From Spongospora subterranea (taxonomy: Eukaryota; Endomyxa; Phytomyxea; Plasmodiophorida; Plasmodiophoridae), in the NCBI GenBank assembly GCA_900404475.1, contig OUQQ01000364.1:1-20249 (forward strand): a stretch of 20,249 nucleotides of DNA, given 5' to 3'. The translations under genes were made by a program, and so were the position numbers. Of the stretch, positions 1 to 9,036 are shown piece after piece. Every line of letters starts with the position of its first letter. The stretch's first letter is position 1. The notes beneath the pieces were generated by a model. That model saw nothing but the letters and a program-made list of their open reading frames with translations. It was not told the DNA's origin and searched no databases.

Positions 1-667
1 AGTGACGAAACATCTCACCGTTATGGGGGCGGTTGATCATATTTATCGATATGTTTCGAACTGCGAAATTGATTTCAGTCTGGATAGGGCTGGCCAACCT
101 CTAAGGTACGTCCGTTTTCAAAGATCACGAAAGCAGTCATATTCGAATGATGGCAGACCCCCAGACACGTCGAAGAAGCTACTTGGCAAAAGGAAACTGC
201 CAGGCGCCATTGGTCGACAACGCAGAAGCAAAACAACATTTTTTCAAATTGGGAAATAAAAAATTGATTTCCAGTCTTTTGGCATCTGGTGGTCCTTCAA
301 AACCGCTGACGTCGATGTCACGAACACGTGTGCTCTTGACACGTGCCTGATGATTTTCTACTTTGCAAGAGAGTTTCGACTCATTACTATTCCGACATCA
401 TCTAAGTTGCTCCACGAGTGCCTTGATCTGTTAGACAAGGCTGAGTACAAGCGATCCAGGTTACGGTGGATGACAGAAGCAATGGGAAAGAGACCGGAAG
501 GGTCTGTCGACCTGACTTGTGACGTCGTTGACGTGATTGGTCGTTTATCAGACCAATTCGCGTTCGAAATCGGGTTTGGTGCTGCCTGTAGCAGTCCGTT
601 TTGCCCCAGGCGGAGATGTTATCTTTGGAAAAACCAGTTTTGCTGTGATCATGTACAACGGATTCCT
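1..667 (+). other. Unassigned left-edge region with gene-like fragments
   Basis: No gene could be assigned here. The plus strand carries short open stretches that look partly coding. A possible 51-nt intron (donor gtacgt at 106, acceptor ggcag ending at 156) would join two stretches into one frame reading AGQPLR then PPDTSKKLLGKRKLPG. A further frame is open from ATG 350 to 886, with phrases such as HECLDLLDKAEYKRSR and CDVVDVIGRLS. I considered a cytochrome P450 remnant, but there is no heme-binding cysteine motif, no I-helix motif and no continuous frame. It may be a decayed gene or the 3' part of one that starts left of the window. Confidence 0.25.
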
Positions 668-886
668 TTCACAGGGTTGATATTACCTCAGGGCGATGGC
701 CTGTATTACGACGGTATGAAGCCGTTCAAGACTGCCCTGGGTCTGGTTGCAGAGTTGCCCATAGTCTCTACAAAAAGTACCATCCTGATATCATTTGTAA
801 TCGTTGATATCGGTTTAGGGGTCCACGTATCTTGCATGGACGCAAGCATTACTGGCGGCAGCATCAGCAGCCATGCGATACTGTAA
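350..886 (+). CDS. Hypothetical open frame, probably a gene remnant
   Basis: The frame is open for 178 codons from an ATG at 350. It is preceded by frames with many stops and ends inside the left arm of the inverted duplication. Residues 20-75 look plausibly coding (charged, helical), but no domain was recognised. The last third is cysteine-rich and lies in the duplicated segment, where the other copy carries indels and stops. There is no clear continuation on either side. It could be one exon of a damaged gene or simply a chance open frame, so the product is left unnamed. Confidence 0.2.
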   Translation: MIFYFAREFRLITIPTSSKLLHECLDLLDKAEYKRSRLRWMTEAMGKRPEGSVDLTCDVVDVIGRLSDQFAFEIGFGAACSSPFCPRRRCYLWKNQFCCDHVQRIPFTGLILPQGDGLYYDGMKPFKTALGLVAELPIVSTKSTILISFVIVDIGLGVHVSCMDASITGGSISSHAIL

Positions 887-1587
887 ACGACGGGGCGTCT
901 TACGAAGAAACCGTCGCCGAGGAAGCCTCAAATAGGGTTATCGGTGCATATTGTGTCAATGAAAGGCAAAAAGCCAGTGCCGGTTGTCCAGTTGTTTGGA
1001 CGGAGCACTTGTCCACTGAGCACAAGAAGCGCGTTCGGCAGTCGACGCGACGACTGCTCTATGTTCGCCTGGTCCTACCATATTGTTCATCAATGCCTGC
1101 AAGCAGCCATTGATGAAGATGAGTTTACACTAGCTTCCCTTGAGGTAGCGCTCAAAGAGGGCCTGCTGACTCGCCTGCTGACCAGGCGGTTCTTCCCTCT
1201 TTCGATATAATCGCTGCAACTCTTGCATTGAGGCTTATTGCCTTTCATTGACACAGTATGCACCGATAACCCTTTTGAGGCTTCGTCGCGGTTTCTTCGT
1301 GGGACGCTCCGTCGTTTTCTTCACAATTTTCAGTATCGCATGGCTGCTGCTGCTTCCGTCTGTAATGCTTGCGTCCATGCAAGTACGTTGACCCTAAACC
1401 GATACCACAATTTCATGCAGCAAGGTTTGACAAAATGATGTAAGTATGGTACTTTTTGTAGAAACTATGGGCAACTCTGCAACCAGAAGGAAATGTGAGG
1501 GTCGAGATGTTTACCCAGGGGAGGCATGGACGGCTTCATACCGTCGTAATACAGGCCATCGCCCTGAGGTAGTATCAACCCTGTGAA
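668..1587. repeat. Large imperfect inverted duplication (arms 668-975 and 1232-1587)
   Basis: The reverse complement of 1232-1587 aligns with 668-975 over nearly its full length. Shared blocks include the run around cctcagggcgatggcctg (plus strand near 688, complement near 1563), the block reading agttgcccatag...tctacaaaaagtacca, gcatggacgcaagcatta, and gtgtcaatgaaaggca. The arms differ by substitutions and several indels and are separated by about 255 bp of unrelated sequence. Both arms can be read as the same protein phrase (LILPQGDGLYYDGMKP), so the duplicated sequence was probably coding once. It could be an inverted duplication of a gene fragment or the remains of a foldback element. I do not recognise the family. 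Confidence 0.75.
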
Positions 1588-1802
1588 CATCTGTGTTCTT
1601 CAACAGTTTTGGATACAAAGCACAGCAAATTTCCAGATTTGTTGCTCTTTTTCAATATGATCAGAGCAATTTTGCAGATTGGCCTTTTCAATTCCAGCAA
1701 AATATCAGATAGAGTTCAACCGACATCGTTGAGGTCACAACAAAAAGAAGACGCAGCATCAATGTGGTTTGTGATTCCGCCAAATCTGTTGATCCATGCC
1801 GT

Positions 1803-2081
1803 CTAGGAACGACGAGGTCGCGACGGAGGTTTTACCTTTAATCTCGGATGGAAGACAATTGTGGTACTTTGACCACCCAAAGCACTCCAAAACCGTCTTG
1901 GTTGTTTTATGAAGCGATTCACTCTGACACAATTCATATTTGGTGATTCGTAAACACCAAGTGCATAGCCCTGATCCCCATGAACGGCATAATGGAGATT
2001 TGCAGGTTTATTGAGTGACCAACATTGCCCAAACTGGATTGCAGGTACAGTATGAAATCCGAGAACCCTAACAAGTGTCAT
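1803..2081 (-). CDS. Small hypothetical protein
   Basis: An ATG at 2081 opens 92 codons on the minus strand. The sequence is rich in aromatic and small residues, with two cysteines in CWSLNKPANLHYAVHGD and YESPNMNCV. This pattern reminds me of small beta-sheet secreted proteins (beta/gamma-crystallin-like), but the resemblance is too weak to name a fold. No clear signal peptide is visible. A possible splice donor (AAG then GTAAAACC) occurs near the 3' end, so the last dozen codons may be intron and the gene could continue to the left. It sits alone between the inverted duplication and a retroelement scrap. Confidence 0.3.
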   Translation of the reverse strand: MTLVRVLGFHTVPAIQFGQCWSLNKPANLHYAVHGDQGYALGVYESPNMNCVRVNRFIKQPRRFWSALGGQSTTIVFHPRLKVKPPSRPRRS

Positions 2082-2207
2082 ATCTACCCTTTGCGAAACA
2101 AATCTTCAGTTTGCGAATTAATTCGTCTGTAACTTGACCCACGACACGCGTCCTCGAACGACAATGAAAATGCGAAAACGTGGACGAATGGATTCGCGAA
2201 CTAGAAA

Positions 2208-2326
2208 CATCGAGGTTCAATTCCATTAGCACTAGAGCCGCACAACAAACCTAGTCGACTTGCATGGAACTGGTTCACATTTTCCCTTAAACTGCCTCTT
2301 TAGTGTAGTAAAATTGAACCTCGACG
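2208..2326. repeat. Short inverted repeat, about 30-bp arms
   Basis: The segment 2208-2237 (catcgaggttcaattccatt...) and the reverse complement of 2296-2326 (cgtcgaggttcaatttta...) are near-identical over their first 16-17 bases and similar over the rest, with a 58-bp spacer. Transcribed, this would form a stem-loop. It lies just left of the retroelement scrap and may be a terminal piece of a small inverted-repeat element. Confidence 0.5.
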
Positions 2327-2373
2327 TTTGATTTGGCGGAATTCGTCTGGTAAATCCGTTTCAGTGCCTCAGG

Positions 2374-2530
2374 TTCCGAATCCGCCTGATCTTGTCGTCC
2401 CTTTTCGACGCCTTCAGCTTCGCGTCCAGTTGAGCGTCGGCCACCCAAATCCACAAGGCCTGGCGAGCTGATCCATACAGATCTAATGGGAGAAATGGGT
2501 CGATTGCCCACGATGGACCGTATTATATAG
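2374..2530 (+). pseudogene. Copia-type (Ty1/copia) integrase fragment, degenerate
   Basis: The plus-strand frame reads PFSTPSASRPVERRPP and then GELIHTDLMGEMG. This resembles the junction between the zinc-binding pre-integrase segment and the integrase core of Ty1/copia polyproteins, where a lysine/proline-rich linker is followed by an ELxHTDLxGPM-like motif whose aspartate is the first catalytic D. A stop follows at about 2527, and stops and frame changes upstream remove any recognisable zinc-binding residues. No LTR, primer-binding site or reverse transcriptase was seen. I treat it as a short dead remnant. The call rests on one motif, so confidence is moderate to low. Confidence 0.4.
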
Positions 2531-2843
2531 TGTGAGTGACAACTCGCAACACAAGATTTGCATTTGCAACGCTGGGAGATACTCCTATTTCAAGGGCCAT
2601 AGTAGGGAAAAGAACCTGGTCGCGCTCCAAACAGGGCAAATCACCTTCACAAAAGGTGAACGGGAATGGGTTCAATACACTCATTCGCAACGATATCCTT
2701 GTTGTGTCATCTGTTCGATCTTGCTGACTATTGAAAACCATTGTTTCACCCATTGCATGGGATTTGCGGCGGTTCTCATCTGTGGTGCTGGCACATCAAG
2801 AGCTCGTGAAATGCCTTTACACATCACTGCATATCAAGCAATA

Positions 2844-2849
2844 TTTATT
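2844..2849 (-). terminator. Candidate polyadenylation signal of the RING gene
   Basis: The minus strand reads AATAAA about 18-20 nt downstream of the RING gene stop codon at 2867. The position suits a fungal positioning element. It is supported by motif only. Confidence 0.35.
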
Positions 2850-2866
2850 TATATTCGTCCATGGAT

Positions 2867-3772
2867 TTATATATCTTCATCTTCATCTGATAGTTGCAAA
2901 TCGGGTTTAAAATTCATTAACAGGAATTTGTTTTTATCGAGGCCGATGCGAATTGGTTTCAGAATATGTTCTATTTCATCTATTCTTCGTTGACCTGCTA
3001 TCTGTGAATTCCGGATGTCTGAGAAAATTTTGCAATTTTTGTCTTGATTCCTCTCGATCGCCTCTATTTGCATTTGTAGCTTTGATAACCTGCTCATTGC
3101 CGCTGTTTTCTCGTCGGTTAATGCCTTTGCCTCATCGGTGCATTGAACCTCCCGAATTTGTGTATCTCGTATATCTGCGATCAACGACCGCCTCTCTTCC
3201 GTCAAGATTCGTCTTCTCATAGCTAGCGTGCGATATTCTGCCAGGTACTTTTCCGCCATCAGATCATCCTCATTCTCCGCATTGATTGTCGGGGCCTCGG
3301 TGACGTCGTTCCTGCGATGTTTCACTGTTCTCTCGACCATGGCCATGAGCGGGATATTGACGGCCTTGGTTTGAATGACGAGGCGGCACAGGGGACATTT
3401 CGGCTGGCTAGCTCGCGATAAGCACGATTTACAGAATGTGTGGCCACATGGGACCAATATAATCGGTGATCGATCAGGAGACGTCATCATCTGTTGACTA
3501 CATCCACATCAGTCGGGTCGGGACATCGCTGCAGGCGCGATACGCGCTCACCAGATCTCGCAGTTGAAATCAACATCATCGGATCGACCGGCGGTATTCG
3601 ATATTGATGGTGTTGGGATCACACCTTCCGCGTTCGCCTGATCCGAATGGGGACCTTTCACATCGCCTGTGGAAGTTGGTGATGATGCCGCAGGGGCAGC
3701 ATTCCTACGCTGGCTCATCCAGCGGTCGCGTTGCCGCTCCAACTGTTCACGCCTGGCAGCTCGTGCAGACAT
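2867..3772 (-). CDS. RING-finger protein with C-terminal coiled coil (probable E3 ubiquitin ligase)
   Basis: Two exons, 3772-3552 and 3497-2867, are separated by a 54-nt intron (GTGAGC...GTAG) and encode about 283 residues. Splicing matters because the intron divides the RING. Exon 1 ends CEI plus TG and exon 2 supplies the T, giving C71-x2-C74. Then come CGHTFCKSC (C91, H93, C96, C99) and CPLC (C108, C111), a complete C3HC4 set. Residues 1-25 are very basic (MSARAARREQLERQRDRW) and 26-68 are Ser/Pro/Ala-rich and probably disordered. Residues about 150-265 are a long charged helix predicted to form a coiled coil, and the tail is acidic (DEDEDI). RING proteins of this type recruit an E2 and transfer ubiquitin, and the coil probably dimerises the protein or binds substrate. 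There is no B-box or SPRY domain, so it is not a TRIM protein. The ATG at 3772 is the first ATG in frame. The substrate is unknown. Confidence 0.85.
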
Positions 3773-4110
3773 CGTGTGATGACGTTTTGGGCAATAGATC
3801 AAAAAGGTACATGGAGGTAATAAGCCAGCGGATGTACAAGATCACACTAACAGCAAATGCTGTTGAATTTTTTGGGAAATGGTTTTTTTATTTGATATTA
3901 TTCTTCTAAGTTATTGTGTAAATCTTCTCTCCAGTTGTGGCCTAAATGTATTCCAGAGGATTCGCAGACTGCCGGCGTCGCTTGATGCCTGAGTGAGTGG
4001 TCGTAGTGGAATCAATTTCCTCAATGAATTAAGTGGCTTTTTGATCTCGGGAGGATCCCCGTCAGAATCGCTAGTTCCTCCCGTCTTAATTCACAGAAAA
4101 ATTCGGTTTT
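3773..4110. other. Intergenic region between cyclase 3' end and RING gene 5' end
   Basis: This stretch of about 340 bp must hold the cyclase 3' UTR and the RING gene promoter. It contains an AATAAA on the minus strand at 3887-3892 inside a T-rich plus-strand run. If the cyclase is spliced at the donor at 4146 (see that gene), its last codons would lie here, for example after the acceptor at 3989-3993. Confidence 0.5.
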
Positions 4111-7100
4111 TTAACTATGGTTGACGATATGGCGTCTGATGCTTACCTCAATTCCGGTTTGACACCGAATAAGTCGGGGTTTTGACAATTCCGTTGACTT
4201 CGCCTTGTTGATCAGGGTCAGGTACGTCAGCCATTGGTTAATGTCCTGGTCTATGTTTGTGGCGAGAAGTAAACTCAATGGCGACAACCGGAGATTCCCT
4301 TTCCTATCGTGCCATGACGTGCATGACACTTCAATCACATACGAGAATCTATCAACTGGAACTGATGATTTGACGTCGGCGTTTCGCAGATCGATCCTGA
4401 CCCAGGGCATCGCTGAACCTTTCTTGTCGCGTTTGATGATCTCGCCAGCTTTTTTGAATATATTGATTCCGCTGGCGTCGACATCTACCCACATCTGTCT
4501 CCATCGTGATATTCCTACCCCATCATCAGTCATCAGATCCTGCAGTTGAACGAGTTTACCGAGAATCCGACGATGGTGTGGTCCTTGTTTCCCTACAGAC
4601 ATCATGCCCGAGAACAGAACTATCTGTTCCTTGTTCTTGACGTGCATGCGGGTGATCAGTGTGGCGATATATTTGACATGACGATTGAGGATCCTCGATC
4701 GAACAAAATCCAGGAGGAACCCGCTGGAGAAGGTGATGGTCTTGATGCAAGCAGTCTTACGATTATCTGACGCCGGCAGCGAGTGTCGTTTGATATCGCG
4801 GCTGCCGACAACAACAGGTCGCAGGATTTTGCGATTCAGCAGTCCTTGAACCTCCCGAAACAGAATGGCCTGATGTTCATCAATGGGGTAACCGGCCTCA
4901 ATCATCTCATAGGTGAACGTCTGTCCTAACACGCTAGCCACTTTCAAGATCATCCTCTGACAATGCGATAGGGAATCGACCTGCCATGAACGGGATGGTG
5001 TCAGTATTCAAAACGATTGGATTTCGGGGGATTTTTCGCAAACTGACCAGTTCTCCGAGCGTGTTTTGTAAGGTGAATGGCACTGAGAACACAGGCTCTT
5101 TGGAGAATTCCTCGGAGATGTACAAATCGAACTCTCCGGTTGATTTCCGGTTAGTGATGCTGACATGACCGTGTCGCTGGATCGAATAAACCAATTCTCT
5201 GCATATCATTGGATTGCCCTCTGACTTAGCCAGAATCGGTGCCAGAATCTGTTCAGGGACCGTCGAGATTTCTAGAATGTCGGCGATCAGGTTGCTGATG
5301 AAAGTGTCGGGCAGACGTGGCAGATGAACATTGGCAACAGCGGGATTGGATACGATCTCTTTCATCTCTGGGACCTGCCAGTTCATCGCCAATGATGACG
5401 CCGATCGAAGGGCCATTCCCACGAACAACCCTACCATAAACCTTTTACTTCGTGGTTCATCAATGGCAAACAGTCCAACCTGTGCATTTCCTGGCAATAA
5501 GCGCTGATAGAACCTGACACGATTTCCTGTTCAGAAACTGGGCGTTATCGATCAGGACCGCAATTGGATCGCAGCGCGCCACGAGGGAAATCAGCCGAAC
5601 GATCTGGTTGATCAACGGTGTCTGTGCCGATGGCAACGGTGATGAAGTCTTATCATCGTCGTCAAATACGAACCTTATCAGCTGATCTCGGTCAGATTTA
5701 TCCGATTGCTGTAATATTCGCTCAATAAAGGCTCGGCGTCGATCCTCGCGATCTTGTTCGTTCTCGTCATGATCCGACTCTTGTTCTCGACAAAGCAGGT
5801 TGTCAATAATGGATATGACGATCTGCCCATGGCTGAGATCACATGTCCCAAGAGCGAACGATGATGACGTACCTGTCGCCAAACGAACAGATCCCGGTTG
5901 GATGGCAATTGTGACCCACGACCGCAAACGACCGATAACGGTGATGTGCAAATGGTTGACGCCAGGAGATGGGTCTTCCCTGATCCCAGATCGCCCTCCA
6001 CCACGACACATTGCATCACTCCCGTATTCATCAGACTATTGACATGACGAGCGAGCGCGATCCGCTCCGTATTTCTCCCTGATTCTGCGATCAGCACACG
6101 ACGATCGCGGGTGATCCTGTCGAACCTTGATTGACGTTATCGTCGTCGGCGATGATGGACGTGGTCAACAGCAGAGCCAGATACCTGCTTGAATCGGATT
6201 CGATATCAAACACGGCGACAGATATGACGTCGAGACGAAGGTCGTCGTCAATCGGAACATGGCTATTGACGCTTGTGAATATGTGCTCCAGATGGGGAAT
6301 GATCCCCATCTTGAACGCCATCACTTTCGCCTCTCCCACCGATACGATCTTACTGCAGTCCAGTTCGACCTGAATCGCAGCTCAGCAATGGCGCCTGTGG
6401 TCATGATCGTGTGGATGTGCTTGTACCTCCTTTCCATTATCGAGCGTGATATGCAAGAACAGTATCGAACTGGGAAGGGGGTATTTCGGCGGATCGTTCG
6501 AAAAACTGAACTCTTCAGTTTGCGCCTCATTCTCTGTCACCTGAACCCAATTCATTCACGGGTGGACATATCGCGTCCAAATATCGCACTTGTAAAGTTT
6601 GCTCGGATGTCGCCAGATTCCGCAATTTGCACCGTAATACGTCCCGTTCATGGGTGAACATTGTGCCTAGTTCTTCCATCTCCCTGTTGCCAAAGTCAGC
6701 TGCGTCGAATCGGAACAAGCGGCTCCCCGTTGCATTACTTGGCCGAATACGCTCTGGTAGCGATGTTATTCAACCTGAGACGCGCGTGATCCATGACATA
6801 AAGCTCGTTCACAGGCACATATAATCGGGTCAGATTGGTTTTCCCTTTCACCGTGATGGGCTCCAGAGATCTGAACGACAATAGGAGGCGTGTGGCGTAT
6901 CTGGTGGCGTTATCCACCACCAAAGGGAACCCATGTTTGGCCGCAAACTGCATCAACCTGGGCGGGATTCGTATTTTCACATGCGGTCGCTACCGGTGTT
7001 TGGGGAATTACACTACCTGGCCGATATATTCACAACATCTCCCAGAACTGAGAATTCCCTCCTGGTGTTCCCTCCTGTGACACCACAGAACGCATATCCT

Positions 7101-8555
7101 GTCGTGACGCCACAATTGGCGGTCACCTTCAGCTTCGGCATCAGCATGCAGACGGATTTGGCGCCAAGGACGCCACGTAGGGAATCGTTCGGATGGGCCA
7201 ACGGCAACAAACCGAAAACGGCCAGGACGGACATTCCTTTATCGTCGAACAGAAACTTGTTCACTGTCCCCCCATTAGAGAAAATGGATTTTTGGACCAC
7301 TTCCATAACCTATCAACATTCTCGTTCGTTATATGTAGATTCCGCCAGCAGAAGCCAGTCTGTGTTGAACCTTTTGCAAGCGGTCCAGCGCATCAGCTTC
7401 ACTGTCGGCGTTGAGATCGAAAGTTACATGAACGAACACAACCGTGACTTTCCGGATTTCCGATGCCCATCGCTCCTCAAGCTCGCCGACAAATGGAAGA
7501 ATGGTCACAGGAACATAGCGCTGCAGGACCTCGCTAAGCGAGATGAGATTATCGGCCAGCAATACTAGATCAGAGGCCGCATCCGTTGTCGACACAATCC
7601 CTGCCCAACCACAGCAGCCTGTCGGCACACATTTATCTGATCGGGTTCAGGCCAAGGATTTACCTCTTTTCGTCAGCGGCTCTTTACACGCTAGCAGATC
7701 GAACCCGACAACCTGTTCGTGATCGGCAAGGTGACGGGCTAGCCCGATCGAGAAGAACTGAGCGATCAGGGCTGCAGTCTGAAGCGATATCGCCACCTGA
7801 ACATTTCAGGGCTCAGACCGTGAATAGCCTGGTGATGATGAGAAATGGAATACAGTTCCTGGAGCAGCGATCGCCTCGCACAGGAACGCCTGTGATAAGG
7901 GAGATCCAATCGCCAGATATTCCATCCGCCGTTCATAACCGCCAATATGGAATATGGTCACATCACCGACGCCGATTCCGATCTTCAGACTCAGCTCGAA
8001 CTGAAACCGCCCGTTCGAATCCTGGAATGTGGATCCATGGAGACTGCGTTGAATCTCTAGCGCGCATTGGGCACATCTTCTGGCCAAAACCGCTAACGAA
8101 TCATCGGCGACAGGCCACACAACAATGACAGCATCGCCTGCGAACTTGAACACGTCCCCCCCATGCCGGCGAACGACTTTCACCAAAATTCCGAAATATG
8201 CCTTGACGATTCGCGCCAGATCTTCGATGTCGGCATGGGATTCTCCCAACATTTCGCACATGGCCGTGTATCCCGATATATCGGCAAACAGTACAGCGGT
8301 TGTCAGCTTATGACTGGCTGGAATTGTAAACTCCCGCCCGGCTAGGAATTGGACCACGCACGATGGAATATACGAGCAGAGGTTGACGATGGATTGCGAG
8401 GAAAGCTGCAGGTTCGGTTGGGGTAGGATCCTACGAGGAGCGTTCGACCTGGGAGCCGATAGTTCGGCGATTGCATTATCGAATAAGGGGGAAAGGCTGA
8501 GGTGGACGTCGTGGCGCCGATGGGTATTATCGTTGCCCTTAGGGCATTGATTCAT
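4111..8555 (-). CDS. Soluble (bicarbonate-type) adenylyl cyclase with AAA ATPase and C-terminal PH domain
   Basis: Makes cAMP from ATP. Twelve exons by hand: 8555-7854, 7796-7664, 7600-7371, 7309-7017, 6957-6775, 6722-6590, 6540-6427, 6369-6185, 6116-5873, 5822-5480, 5430-5048, 4980-4111; 1270 residues in one frame; introns 49-68 nt. Cyclase domain 1 (about 85-235) has both metal aspartates, D92 in LFADISGYT and D141 in VFKFAGDAVIVVW; K137 and the arginine in GGYERRMEYLAIG match residues reported to bind bicarbonate in mammalian sAC (ADCY10). Domain 2 (about 310-500) has K373 and D377 (NKFLFDDKG, adenine recognition) and N449/R453 (VVNISAR, transition state), so the pair looks catalytically complete. 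Residues 559-657 are an unrecognised insert. An AAA/STAND-type ATPase follows: GRNTE at 671-675, P-loop GDLGSGKT 699-706, Walker B-like VLIDNAQ near 829-834, then LKVASVLGQTF. Residues about 1120-1245 look like a PH domain with the C-terminal helix tryptophan W1231 (INQWLTYL). A strong donor (GAG then GTAAGC, intron start 4146) suggests the last 12 codons may instead be intron; acceptors at 4078-4080 or 3989-3993 would give other short tails. Exon 3 may begin at 7618 and exon 6 junctions are less certain. Confidence 0.92.
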
Positions 8556-9011
8556 CAATGTAATGCCCTATCGGCACAACACCAACTCATTCAAAACATC
8601 GCCTCTGAAGATCTGAACCGAGTACTAACAATGATCTACCGATGCCAGATCTGTAGAATTGATCCGAACCCGACCGGATTCAGACTTTTCTCAGTCAGAT
8701 ATTCTCACACGTTCAATTATCACTTCGACATCCAAAATACATCTCACTATCTCGTTCATTGGATTCAAATGCATTCTGATCTGCCAACAGCAGGCGAAAC
8801 CAGCTGTATATAGATTATTTGATTGATATCATCGGATTTCCAGAGCTTTGATGNGACCGGATTCAGACTTTTCTCAGTCAGATATTCTCACACGTTCAAT
8901 TATCACTTCGACATCCAAAATACATCTCACTATGTCGTTCATTGGATTCAAATGCATTCTGATCTGCCAACAGCAGGCGAAACCAGCTGTATATAGATTA
9001 TTTAATTGATA
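8556..9011. other. Cyclase promoter region containing a probable assembly duplication
   Basis: About 455 bp separate the coiled-coil gene stop (9012) from the cyclase start (8555). Most of it is the first copy of a 182-bp direct repeat, the single n and the start of the second copy. If the repeat is an artefact, the real spacer is only about 270 bp and serves as coiled-coil 3' UTR plus cyclase promoter. No obvious TATA element or other regulator was identified. Confidence 0.6.
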
Positions 9012-9036
9012 TCATCGGATTTCCAGAGCTTTGATG
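8672..9036. repeat. 182-bp near-perfect direct repeat flanking a single n
   Basis: Copies 8672-8853 and 8855-9036 are the same length. By eye they differ at two positions (ctatctcg versus ctatgtcg near 8735/8918, and tatttgatt versus tatttaatt near 8820/9003). The n at 8854 sits exactly between them. This is the pattern expected when two contigs with overlapping ends are scaffolded without merging. The two mismatches could be allelic. The second copy includes the last eight codons and stop of the coiled-coil gene. Confidence 0.9.

Noticed and set aside
350..640. Cytochrome P450 remnant
   Set aside because: One phrase (DVVDVIGRLS) resembled a P450 segment, but no heme-binding, ExxR or I-helix motif follows, so it was not called.
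2171..2231. tRNA-like sequence (GGTTCAATTCC resembling a T arm, with tggacgaatgg resembling an A box)
   Set aside because: The spacing between the boxes is too short and no acceptor or anticodon stem pairs. The T-arm-like piece is one arm of an inverted repeat.
4556..4750. Extra minus-strand ORF inside the cyclase last exon
   Set aside because: It is an alternate frame of the exon that encodes the end of the ATPase module and the start of the PH domain.
7310..7370. Two apparent frameshifts around YITNENVDRL in cyclase domain 2
   Set aside because: A 61-nt intron (GTTCAA...GATAG) directly joins DRLQK to VMEVVQKSIF and fits the sAC alignment.
4981..7853. The cyclase as a pseudogene with many frameshifts and stops
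   Set aside because: Every break coincides with a GT...AG segment of 49-68 nt whose removal restores a single frame of 1271 codons matching the family. No frameshift is needed.
7797..7853. A coding alternative across this segment (ISHHHQAIHGLSPEMFRWRY in another frame)
   Set aside because: It looked protein-like but needs two frameshifts. The canonical 57-nt intron joins APGT to VAISLQTAAL, as expected at the end of a cyclase domain.
7586..8128. Plus-strand open frame of 180 codons antisense to the cyclase
   Set aside because: It overlaps conserved cyclase exons on the other strand and has no family resemblance.
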